Shown piece after piece: positions 54,579 to 63,400 of a stretch of DNA of 64,000 nucleotides. A model generated the notes under the pieces. It was given only the letters and a program-made list of their open reading frames with translations, ran no database searches and had not been told where the DNA came from. Position 1 is the first letter of the stretch; every line of letters begins with the position of its first letter. The stretch is from Polynucleobacter sp. TUM22923 (GTDB taxonomy: Bacteria; Pseudomonadota; Gammaproteobacteria; Burkholderiales; Burkholderiaceae): positions 310,001 to 374,000 of the forward strand of contig NZ_AP027274.1 of assembly GCF_030295705.1 (NCBI RefSeq). Reading direction: 5' to 3'. The position numbers and the translations under genes are program-made.

Positions 54579-54748
54579 ATGAATACTCTGGAATTGGCTT
54601 TTTCTTGTTTGGTATCTTCTGCGCCTATTGGGCTCAGACCACCAATCGTAATGTATGGCTTTGGTTCTTTATGGGATTCTTCTTTGCGCCAATTACTGGG
54701 TTAGTTTTACTCTATAAGAATTCCCAATCAAATAATGGGGATCTTTAA
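54575..54748 (+). CDS. Small two-segment membrane protein (island cargo)
   Basis: 57 residues: two hydrophobic segments (IGFFLFGIFCAYWAQ; VWLWFFMGFFFAPITGLVLLY) separated by TTNRN. The second has the F-x-AP-x-T-G-hydrophobic pattern seen in many small membrane proteins with tandem hydrophobic stretches. It overlaps the upstream gene by four bases and abuts the lipoprotein start. Confidence 0.65.
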   Translation: MNEYSGIGFFLFGIFCAYWAQTTNRNVWLWFFMGFFFAPITGLVLLYKNSQSNNGDL

Positions 54749-55003
54749 ATGAAGAGGCTTTTATTGTTGTCGGCACTAATATCTCTATTGTTAATTGGTT
54801 GCGCCTATCAACCTGTTAACACCGCTTATGATCCACCGGGGTTTTTCATGGGGCTTATTCATGGTTGGATTTCACCAATTGCTTTGGTTGTAGGAATCTT
54901 TTCGGATGTGCGTGTTTACGCTTTTCCGAATTCAGGCTGGTGGTACGACTTAGGCTTTATGTTGGGAATATCCACTTGGGGTGGTGCTGCTGCTAGTCGT
55001 TAG
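54749..55003 (+). CDS. Small conserved lipoprotein
   Basis: 84 residues. A lipobox LLIGC at residues 14-18 marks a lipoprotein signal. The mature part GFFMGLIHGWISPIALVVGI with VRVYAFPNSGWWYDLGFMLG is a widespread short family whose members share G-F-x2-GL-HG-x-I and a WYD-x-GF motif. Function unknown. It is the last of the three-gene cargo cluster and converges with the TIR pseudogene (stops adjacent). Confidence 0.75.
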   Translation: MKRLLLLSALISLLLIGCAYQPVNTAYDPPGFFMGLIHGWISPIALVVGIFSDVRVYAFPNSGWWYDLGFMLGISTWGGAAASR

Positions 55004-55960
55004 TTATGAGTATTGGGTTATCTTTTCTTGAAAAAACTTTTTTGTTTCTTGGTCTATGTGGGTAGGAAAGACTTGAATCAAAAGCGGCAAAAACGTTGAT
55101 GCAAAACCACCAGCATCATATATTTGGTCGTTTTCTCGACACGTCAGAATTAGTTTCTTAATTTCAAAATCTTTTAACTGCTTAAGGTATGGCCTTATTT
55201 GATTGGTCAAATATTCGGCACCCCTGTAAAACTTAACTGCTTTTAATAAATTCAGCAGAATCGCAATTGCCATCCTTAGGTCAGACTTTAGGAATGCTGG
55301 GAGAAAATCTTGTATTCCAATTTGCTCTGAGTTGAGTTTTGACGATTGAAATTTCTTTAAAAACCCAGGAGGTATTGTTCTATCTAGGGATAGTGGAATG
55401 ATGCAGATATTATTTCTGCTAGCCGCTATGCCAGTTTCCTGGAGACAGAATTCTGATCGAACAAAGCTCTTGCTTAGAAGACAGACAAATATTGATCAAG
55501 AGTTAACTTCTTCTAAAATTCTTTTTGACCACTCTTCAGAGACTTCAATATCATCGTGGGCCATAAACGATGGAATATCGTAACCTTCAAGTACGCTTTT
55601 CAGTTTTCCTGCAATGATTTTGTCATCAGTAGAGTAGCTTATAAATGCTTTTTTAGTCATTTGCTCGGATTCGGCGGAAAAAGTTTCTTCAAACTCCAGA
55701 ACATCTAATAGCCGAGAAAAGGATTCTCTTATATAGGTTCTTCTTTGTGCATACGTAGGTAGTGATGCCTTAATTGATTGGTTTAGATGTTGAACGGTAC
55801 GATTCTGTATTAAGAATGGAGGAATGAATTCTTTAAGAGATGCTTTTTCTATCAATTCTTTACGTAATGTTTCGTAAGCATGCTCATCCATGGCTTCGGT
55901 GGTTGTGAGGTGCTTAATTAGTGCTTCTTGGAAATCTAAGGTTTGTTTATATAAATCCAT
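55004..55960 (-). pseudogene. TIR-domain protein gene with one in-frame stop
   Basis: One continuous frame of 319 codons, ATG at 55958-55960, interrupted only by TGA at 55496-55498 (codon 155). Residues 1-100 are a helical N-terminal region. Box 1 of the TIR fold is KKAFISYSTDDKIIAGKL at about 102-119, then FMAHDDIEVSEEW. After the stop the fold continues SIFVCLLSKSFVRSEFCLQE with the expected catalytic Glu, then a helical C-terminus. The truncated product would lack the catalytic residue. Bacterial TIR proteins cleave NAD and act in phage defence or as effectors. Everything but the single stop is well preserved, so inactivation is recent, or the stop is a base error. Confidence 0.85.
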
Positions 55961-56138
55961 GAGTCCATTCTGGCAATTGCTTACAGAATGATCTTCTCAG
56001 GTTTAGCGTATTAGAACAAGTCACTTTAGTTGCCTACGGTCAACCAGCCTCATCCAGCGTAGACAATCCTGACCCAATCAACGTCCATGAGATCAACCAT
56101 TGTCAACAACAGTCACAACATTCCAATCAACCAAAAGA

Positions 56139-56168
56139 AAAAGCCCCTAGATTTCTCTAGAGGCTTTT
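56139..56168 (-). terminator. Terminator of tRNA-Lys, island-borne
   Basis: On the minus strand AAAAGCCTCTAG/CTAGGGGCTTTT, 12 pairs with one mismatch, six-base loop, then TTTCTTTTGG. It stands 8 bases past the tRNA 3' end, inside the island, and replaces the displaced terminator at 48715-48740. Confidence 0.85.
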
Positions 56169-56173
56169 GTATT

Positions 56174-56220
56174 ACTGGTGGGTCGGGCGAGATTCGAACT
56201 CGCGACCAACGGATTAAAAG
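56174..56220 (+). repeat. Attachment site copy (tRNA-proximal), 47-bp direct repeat
   Basis: Identical to 48749-48795. It contains the 3' part of the intact tRNA-Lys gene from anticodon-loop position 32 on, plus two bases past CCA. Confidence 0.92.
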
Positions 56221-56251
56221 TCCGCTGCTCTACCGACTGAGCTACCGACCC
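56176..56251 (-). tRNA. tRNA-Lys (anticodon UUU)
   Basis: 76 nucleotides including an encoded CCA. Acceptor GGGTCGG pairs with CCGACCC, D arm GCTC/GAGC, anticodon arm with loop CTTTTAA (anticodon TTT at 34-36), T arm GCGAG-TTCGAAT-CTCGC. Intact. It serves as the integration site of the island to its left. Confidence 0.97.
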
Positions 56252-56338
56252 AGTAAAGAGTGAAATTATAGCAAGAAGTTAACTTGCTTCCCCTGAGATT
56301 GGGCGGGGCTCCTTCTATGCCTTATATCTACAAGCACA

Positions 56339-57682
56339 TTAGGCATTTGTTCTTCTGGCAACAGGTGGATTTTTTGAGAAATAATCCTTAATTCCTCTCA
56401 AAATTGCCTCAGCGATCCGATCTTGATAGGCATCATCATTCAGCCTTGCTTCTTCTTGTGGGTTGCTGATAAAGGCAGTTTCTACCAAAATTGAGGGGAT
56501 ATCCGGTGCCTTTAGAACCGCAAAGCTCGCCTGTTCTACATTACCCTTGTGGAGGGATGCAAATCCTCCGATTTGCTTCAGAATCGAACGACCGACTTGT
56601 AGTGAATCTTTAATTTGTGCGGTAGTGGACATATCTAATAGCAGATTGGCTACTTGCTTATCTTGGGTTTTGATATTGATGCCGCCGATTAAGTCAGAAG
56701 CATTTTCTTTATTAGCCATCCATCGCGCCATCGTACTACTGGCACCCATTTGAGACAGCGCAAATACCGAGGCCCCTTTTGCCCTAGGCTCTATAAATGC
56801 ATCGGCATGAATAGACACAAATAGATCAGCTTGAACGCTTCGTGCTTTTTGCACTCGGGCATGGAGCGGCACAAAGTAGTCACCATCTCTTGTGAGGAAA
56901 GGGCGCATGTAAGCTTCGCCCTCAATTTTTTCACGTAGACGTTTAGCGATAGAGAGAACGATATGTTTTTCTTTAGAGCCCATGGCTCCGATAGCACCAG
57001 GATCTTCTCCGCCATGACCCGGATCGATTGCAATAGTAATGAGCCGCTGATAAGGTTTACTTTGAGCGGCGCGTTCTTTTACATCTGGTATCGCCTGCGC
57101 TACAGGGGCTCTTGGCGCTTCTTTTTCTTTTTTAGCTGCAAATTGCGCAATTAAATCAATTTCTTCATTGGCTTTTTCTAGGGCGCTTTCCTTACGGGCA
57201 CTACGTTTCACTAATTCCATCAATGGATCTGGAGGTATGGCTGGGTATAGGTCTAGGACCATGCGATATTGATACTCTGCAACTGGGTCTAGCGTGAAGA
57301 GCTGAGGCTTGACAGGCTCCTTTAAGTCAAAAACCAAGCGCACCATACCAGGCTGAAACTGACCGACCCGAATTTGAGAAACGTAAGGATCATTTGGTTT
57401 TACCTTAGCCACTAAATCTTTGAGCGTAGAGTTAAGCTCCATACCCTGAACATCCACTACTAGGCGATCGGGGTTGCTAAGTAATTGCTGTGTAATGGGC
57501 AGTGCTTTATCTGACTCTAGCGTAATACGGGTGTAATCTTCAGCAGGCCAGATGCGCACCCCTAAAATCTTAGCGCCCCAAGCAATATCGATTTCACTAA
57601 AAAGAAAAATAAAGCCCATCAGCTTCGCTGAGGTGCCCAGATACTTCCTTCTGGAGGTATTGACTGAAGCCTTCCGCATCAA
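56339..57682 (-). CDS. amiC: N-acetylmuramoyl-L-alanine amidase (AmiC-like)
   Basis: 447 residues. An N-terminal twin-arginine-like signal (NTSRRKYLGTSAKLMGFIF) is followed by an AMIN domain (residues about 35-145) that targets peptidoglycan or the septum. The Amidase_3 domain has zinc ligands in TIAIDPGHGGEDPGA, the Glu of KEKHIVL, and SIHADAF, with the catalytic Glu in LVETAFISNPQEE. It splits daughter cells by removing stem peptides from peptidoglycan. Its ATG overlaps the tsaE stop by four bases. Confidence 0.93.
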   Translation of the reverse strand: MMRKASVNTSRRKYLGTSAKLMGFIFLFSEIDIAWGAKILGVRIWPAEDYTRITLESDKALPITQQLLSNPDRLVVDVQGMELNSTLKDLVAKVKPNDPYVSQIRVGQFQPGMVRLVFDLKEPVKPQLFTLDPVAEYQYRMVLDLYPAIPPDPLMELVKRSARKESALEKANEEIDLIAQFAAKKEKEAPRAPVAQAIPDVKERAAQSKPYQRLITIAIDPGHGGEDPGAIGAMGSKEKHIVLSIAKRLREKIEGEAYMRPFLTRDGDYFVPLHARVQKARSVQADLFVSIHADAFIEPRAKGASVFALSQMGASSTMARWMANKENASDLIGGINIKTQDKQVANLLLDMSTTAQIKDSLQVGRSILKQIGGFASLHKGNVEQASFAVLKAPDIPSILVETAFISNPQEEARLNDDAYQDRIAEAILRGIKDYFSKNPPVARRTNA

Positions 57683-58203
57683 TTTTGCTGGCGAAGAGAA
57701 TGCAGCATGTTCAGTACACTCACCCCGCTGGGAGATTGAGCCTGTATTTTGATGGTTCTCTCATGCTCTTCACCATCGGCAACAAGCTGAATCTGAATAT
57801 CAAATGCCGGTAGCGTACCCTCTGCTTTTTCTGGCCACTCCACTAGGCAAAATCCCGGCTCATCAAACTGCTCGGCAAAACCCGCCTCTTGCCACTCCAA
57901 GGGATCCCGCATGCGATACAGATCAAAATGATTGGCTATCAGGCTGCTGGCATGACAGATAAAAGGGTAGGGCTCACATAAGGTGTAAGTGGGACTTTTG
58001 ACGCGATCCACATATCCCAGTCCTTGAATTAAATAACGAGCAAAAGTAGTCTTGCCGGCTCCTAAGTCTCCCTCTAAGGCAATATTGAGGTGGCTGTGCG
58101 GTTCGAGCTGAAAAAATCGCCCAAGACTGAGGGCAAGCTGCCCAGATAAAGCGGCCGTTTCTGCTTCTTGCCTACAATGTTGTGTGAAAGTATCTTGAGC
58201 CAT
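57679..58203 (-). CDS. tsaE: tRNA threonylcarbamoyladenosine biosynthesis ATPase TsaE
   Basis: 174 residues from the ATG at 58201-58203; a longer reading to 58353 would run into queG and is rejected. Walker A is GDLGAGKTTFARYLIQGLG, then VKSPTYTLCEPY, a conserved HFDLYRM and the EWPEKAEG motif. With TsaB and TsaD it makes t6A37 in tRNAs that read ANN codons. It is translationally coupled to amiC, a pairing common in proteobacteria. Confidence 0.94.
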   Translation of the reverse strand: MAQDTFTQHCRQEAETAALSGQLALSLGRFFQLEPHSHLNIALEGDLGAGKTTFARYLIQGLGYVDRVKSPTYTLCEPYPFICHASSLIANHFDLYRMRDPLEWQEAGFAEQFDEPGFCLVEWPEKAEGTLPAFDIQIQLVADGEEHERTIKIQAQSPSGVSVLNMLHSLRQQN

Positions 58204-58270
58204 TTCCTTAGTGTATTCAATTATTAGGCCCGATTCCGTAATCTTGATGTCTTCTAACCCAATAACCCCC

Positions 58271-59350
58271 ATGACAGAACAAGCCGGTCTAAGAGAATGG
58301 CTTGATGAGCAGTCTGCAAAACTGGGTTTTGACGGCTTGCGTATTACTGACACTCAACTGGGGTCCGCTACCGAGCGCTTACAAGAATGGCTAGAGCAGG
58401 GGCGCCATGGCAAGATGGAATACATGGCACGTCAGGCGCATCTGCGGGCTGACCCAGAAGTATTAGTTCCTGGCACGGTACGCGTCATCTGCGTCACCAT
58501 GAATTATCTTTCCCCAACAGTCGATTTTGATCAAGAGTGGGAGCGTCTAGCCGATCCAGCCCAGGCAGTAGTGTCCTTATATGCCCGTGGGCGGGATTAT
58601 CACAAGGTGATGCGTAATCGTTTGCAAGCGTTTGCCACGCTGATTGAGCAGCGTATTGGTGCTTTTGGTTATCGTGTGTTTACCGATTCAGCGCCATTAA
58701 TGGAAGTGGAATTGGCTCGTAAGGCAGGCTTAGGTTGGCGTGGTAAGCACACCCTATTACTCAATCGTGAGTCTGGTTCTACCTTTTTTTTGGGGGAGAT
58801 CTTAGTAGATATTCCCTTACCGATTGACCAAGAAGAGCAATCTCATTGCGGCTCTTGCCAGGCATGTATTGAGGTTTGCCCAACGCAGGCGATTACGGCA
58901 CCGTATCAATTAGATGCACGGCGCTGTATTTCTTATTTGACGATTGAAAACCCAGACGCTATTCCGATCGAATTTCGTCGTGCCATGGGTAATCGCATTT
59001 ATGGATGCGATGATTGCCAATTAATTTGCCCTTGGAATAAATTTGCGCAACGTAGTGCATTGCCCGACTTTGCAGAGCGTCATGGCCTTGGCCAGTCTAG
59101 CCTCTTACATTTATGGTCGTGGACCGAGCCAGAATTTAATCAGCGTCATGAGGGTAGTGCGATTCGTCGGATTGGCTATTCTCGGTGGCGTAGAAACTTA
59201 GCTGTAGCCTTAGGCAACGCACTGTTGGATACAAAGCTGGACGCTACTGAGCAGAGCAACATTCGGGAAGCCCTAACCTTAGCCCTAGCATTGCCATCCA
59301 CTGACGTCCTGGTAGCTGAGCATATTCAATGGGCGCTGGGCTTACAATAA
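58271..59350 (+). CDS. queG: Epoxyqueuosine reductase
   Basis: 359 residues from the ATG at 58271; an ATG at 58247 would add eight. The N-terminal domain binds cobalamin; two 4Fe-4S clusters are held by CGSCQACIEVCPTQAI and CDDCQLICPWN. The family block GWRGKHTLLLNRESGSTFFLGEI is present. It performs the last step of queuosine synthesis, reducing epoxyqueuosine in tRNA. Divergent from tsaE, so two tRNA-modification genes share a promoter region. azlC follows by 3 bases. Confidence 0.94.
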   Translation: MTEQAGLREWLDEQSAKLGFDGLRITDTQLGSATERLQEWLEQGRHGKMEYMARQAHLRADPEVLVPGTVRVICVTMNYLSPTVDFDQEWERLADPAQAVVSLYARGRDYHKVMRNRLQAFATLIEQRIGAFGYRVFTDSAPLMEVELARKAGLGWRGKHTLLLNRESGSTFFLGEILVDIPLPIDQEEQSHCGSCQACIEVCPTQAITAPYQLDARRCISYLTIENPDAIPIEFRRAMGNRIYGCDDCQLICPWNKFAQRSALPDFAERHGLGQSSLLHLWSWTEPEFNQRHEGSAIRRIGYSRWRRNLAVALGNALLDTKLDATEQSNIREALTLALALPSTDVLVAEHIQWALGLQ

Positions 59351-59353
59351 GTT

Positions 59354-60139
59354 ATGAGTAAAACTGATCAGCCTGCCATTGATCCTAGCGAAATAGCGTT
59401 AGAGGCTTCAGCTCTACAGCGCTTCAAAAGTGGCAATGATGCTTTTTGGTCTGGCATCCGTGATGCCGCAGGCGCTCCAGCAATGGTGCTCTTTGCTGGT
59501 ATGGTGGGTTTTGGGGCCATGGGAAAAACCAACGGCCTAGATGTCTGGTTTACCAGTGCTACCAGTTTCTTTATGTTTGCCTTGCCTGGCCAGGTGGTGT
59601 TGTTAGAGATGGCAACGACAGGCTCCTCTGTTTTAGCGATTGCACTAGCGGTGACATTAACATCTACTCGATTTATCACGATGACGGTGACGCTCTTTCC
59701 ACAGTTTCATCAAAAAGACCGTAACCATAGTCTGTATGCCTCAGTCCACCTATTGGCAATGACTGCATGGGCGATTTCGATGCGTGAATTTCATACGATT
59801 GAAGTCAAACATCGCCTCAGTTATTTTGTGGGTCTGGGGTTGCTGTGTTGGATCATCTCTATTCCAGGAACGATCCTGGGATTCTTTTTGGCGGGCATGG
59901 TTCCTGTAGCCATCACACTAGGCCTCGTCTTTATTAACCCCTTATTTTTTATGCTTACTTTTACCGAGGTCAAGCCTTGGATTAATCGGATCGCAATCTT
60001 TCTTGGGTGTGCACTAGGCCCCGTATTCTTTTTGCTAGATCGCGATACCAGCTTGCTCTCTACAGGCTTGGTGGCTGGAACGATTGCCTATTTTATTGAT
60101 CGAAAGTGCTTACGCAAAAGAGCGGGGATGTTAGGTTGA
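59354..60139 (+). CDS. azlC: AzlC family branched-chain amino acid exporter, large subunit
   Basis: 261 residues with about eight membrane segments. The core FWSGIRDAAGAPAMVLFAGMVGFGAMG and LEMATTGSSVLAIALAVTLTSTRF fit AzlC (YgaZ). With the small AzlD partner it exports branched-chain amino acids or analogues. Its stop overlaps the azlD start (TGATGA region at 60137-60141). Confidence 0.88.
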   Translation: MSKTDQPAIDPSEIALEASALQRFKSGNDAFWSGIRDAAGAPAMVLFAGMVGFGAMGKTNGLDVWFTSATSFFMFALPGQVVLLEMATTGSSVLAIALAVTLTSTRFITMTVTLFPQFHQKDRNHSLYASVHLLAMTAWAISMREFHTIEVKHRLSYFVGLGLLCWIISIPGTILGFFLAGMVPVAITLGLVFINPLFFMLTFTEVKPWINRIAIFLGCALGPVFFLLDRDTSLLSTGLVAGTIAYFIDRKCLRKRAGMLG

Positions 60140-60480
60140 TGAATACCGTTCTGCAAGGTTGGGGTTTATGGATTGCTCTAGCAGGAGCGACTATTGGAAC
60201 CTATGTTTGTCGGGCCATTGGCGTCTTTCTCTCCAAGAGCATCAATCAAGATAGTGAAATCTTTCGCTGGCTCGCTGCAGTGACTTATGCCATGGTGGCT
60301 GCGTTAACGATTCGATTAATCTTGATGCCCTTGGGTTTACTGGCAACCGTACCGGTATGGATTCGGTTGTTGATTTGCGCCTTGAGTATTGGTGTGATGG
60401 TGTCTAAACCAACACGACGCCTCGTTCCAGCCTTATTGACTGGAACGATTTTGATGGTGTCCTACGGGGTGATGCGCTAA
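60139..60480 (+). CDS. azlD: AzlD domain protein, small subunit
   Basis: 113 residues from the ATG at 60139. Four membrane segments, including GTYVCRAIGVFLSKSI with the conserved Arg and WLAAVTYAMVAALTIRLILMP. Partner of AzlC. The start overlaps the azlC stop; the reading from 60106 is rejected. Confidence 0.88.
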   Translation: MNTVLQGWGLWIALAGATIGTYVCRAIGVFLSKSINQDSEIFRWLAAVTYAMVAALTIRLILMPLGLLATVPVWIRLLICALSIGVMVSKPTRRLVPALLTGTILMVSYGVMR

Positions 60481-60498
60481 GCATCCACTAGTTTGGTT

Positions 60499-63400
60499 TT
60501 AAAGGTGAGCCGCTAGTATTTTGGCAATATGTACAGCCTCTCTTTGCGCTCCATCAGCAATCTGATGACGACAACTGGTGCCATCAGCTACCACCCAACT
60601 ATCGGGTGCTTTACGAATAGCAGGCAAGAGACTAAGTTCTGCCATTTGCTTAGATACTTCAATATGCTCTGCCTCATAACCAAAGCTGCCGGCCATGCCA
60701 CAGCAAGAAGATTCAATCAGCTTGGGATCGGCATTAGGAATTAATTTCAGTAGTTCAAGGGCCGGAGTCAGGGCTGCAAATGCCTTTTGATGGCAGTGTC
60801 CATGAAACAACACGGGGCGCGTTGCCGGCTTTAAAGTCAATTTAAGCTGACCTGCTTTTGCTTTACTCGCTAAAAATTCTTCTAAAAGCTGCGCTTGTTT
60901 ACTAACAGTAATAGCACGCTCACCAAATCCCATAACAAGGGCCTCATCTTTCAAGGTAAATAAGCAAGAGGGCTCTAGACCAATAATCGGAATGCCTTTT
61001 TCAGCAAAAGGCGCTAAATGATTTACTAGTTCGCCTAATGTTTCTTTTGCTTTATCGATCATGCCAGTAGCTAAGTAGGTACGACCACAGCAAAATTCCT
61101 TAGAGCAAGTACTGGTACTGGTACTGGTACTGGTGCTGGCATTTGTACTTATTTTTAAACGCTGCTCTAGGGTTTTTTGTGGAATGTGGACTCGATAGCC
61201 TGCTGCCTTAAGAACCGTCAAGGCCGCTTGCAAATTGTCATCTTCAAAGTAGGCATTAAAGGTGTCTGCCAATAAGACGACACCTTGATTACCATTGCCA
61301 TCCTCTCGAGCCAATTCTTCTGGTGTGAAACGATAAGTGGAGTTCCCTTTTTGATTGCTCCAAAAATTGCTTGCTTTCCAGATAGGCAAACTTCTTTGGG
61401 CAGAAATACCCATCAGTCGCTCTTGAAGCTTGGCAATGATTGAAATTCGGTTACGTAGATTGAGTAGCATAGCTAAGCCAGGCACAGCGCTAATCATGGA
61501 AGCATATTTAGGTAAATAGGCAACAGCGAGATCACGTAAAGAGTGACCAACCCGTTTTTTGTAAGCAGATAAGAACTCAATTTTCATCTTTGCCATATCA
61601 ACACCCGTTGGACATTCACGGCGACAGGCCTTACAACTAACGCAGAGATCCATTACCTCTTTAATAGCATCGCTGCCTATGCTGCCTATGCTGCCTATGC
61701 TGCCTATGGGGGATGCTGAGGATGCAGAACTATCTTTCGATGGGCCTAATTGATCAGACAGGGCAAGCCTCAAGGTATTGGCGCGGCCTCGGGTAAGGTG
61801 CTTCTCATCTCTGGTAACGCGATAGCTAGGGCACATGACCCCTGCGTCAAACTTACGACAATGGCCATTGTTATTACACATGTCCACGGCCTTGGCTAGG
61901 CCCATTGCTGGATCACCACCAGTTCCCGGTGCAGTCGTTGCCTCTGTTACTGGATCGTTTTGCACATTCCAAGCAGACCAATCTAGCGCGGGTTGCAAAG
62001 GGATCACTCTGTAACTCGGTGAGTACCGGAAATAGCGGGCATCATCCATCTTAGGTGGATCAACAATCTTCCCGGGATTAAATAGTCCCGCGGGATCAAA
62101 TGCCTGCTTGATTTCTGAAAGGGCTTCGGTGATCTTGGGGCCAAATTGCCAAGAAATCCATTCCCCGCGACATAGACCATCTCCATGTTCGCCGCTATAG
62201 GCACCTTTGTATTTGCGAACTAATTCAGAGGCCTCTTGGGCAACAGCACGCATCTTTTGGGCGCCATCGCGACGCATATCCAAAATAGGGCGGACATGTA
62301 AAGTACCCACTGAAGCATGTGCATACCAGGTACCTCTTGAACCATACTTTGAAAATACTTCTGTTAGCGCTTGGGTATATTCAGCAAGACTTTCTAGTGG
62401 TACAGCGCAGTCTTCAATAAAGCTGACTGGCTTGCCGTCACCTTTGAGGCTCATCATGATGTTGAGGCCAGCTTTGCGGACTTCCCATAAATTCTTTTGC
62501 AAGCTTGCATCTGACATTAATACTACCGAACCCGGAATTCCTAAATCCCCCATGAGTACTTCTAAGGACTTGAGTTTTTCAAGTAAGGGCGCATGAGCCT
62601 CACCTGAAAACTCGACCAACAAAATGGCTTCGGGTGTTTGACTGCTGACATCAATTAATGCTGTTTCAATTGTTTTCTTAAAGCTTGGGTTGTGACGTGC
62701 CAGATCAATCATGGTTCGATCAACCAGTTCTACTGCTGTCGGTCCCAGTTTGACAATATGCTGCGCGCTATCCATGGCTTTAAAGAAGCTCGCAAAGTTC
62801 ACAACGCCCAATACTTTGTGTTGCGGCAGTGGCGCTAATTTCAACTCTAGTGATTTAAAGTAGGCTAGGGTGCCTTCACTACCCACTAATAAATGGGCCA
62901 GATTGACACTGCCATCGCTCGTGTAAGGAAGTTCGCTCTGGGGATGAAAGATATCAAGGTTATAGCCAGCAACCCGTCGCAATACTTTCGGAAAGCGGGT
63001 CTCGATTTCGGGTTGAAGTTGATTGGCAAGCTGCTGAACAAAGTGCCCTAATTTTTTAGCTTCACCCGTACTTTGACCATAATTTCCAAAGTTGGCTACT
63101 TGGCCATTAGAGAGCCAAGCATCGATGCCCAACACGTTATGCACCATATTGCCGTAGGCAATCGAGCGACTGCCACAGGAGTTATTGCCTGCCATGCCGC
63201 CAATAGTGGCTTGTCCACCCGTAGAGACATCTACGGGGTACCAGAGGCCATGCGGTTTTAAAGCTGCATTCAGATGGTCCAGCACGATGCCTGGCTCAAC
63301 AGTAGCAGTGGCCTTCACCGGGTCAGTGTGTATTAACTTACGGAAGTATTTACTGTTATCAATGACCAGGGCGGTGCCTGTAGTCTGACCACATTGGCTT

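Larger units (their letters stand above)
48749..56220. mobile_element. Genomic island of about 7.4 kb integrated at tRNA-Lys
   Basis: The two 47-bp direct repeats lie 7425 bases apart. The tRNA is complete only at the right copy and its 3' end faces the island, the normal geometry for tyrosine-recombinase integration. Inside: integrase-leader remnant, porin split by an IS, a beta-helix-like gene truncated by an IS3-type IS, three small envelope genes and a TIR-domain pseudogene. No intact integrase or excision gene is present, so the island looks immobile. Base composition inside is mixed; the first IS is markedly GC-rich. Confidence 0.85.
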
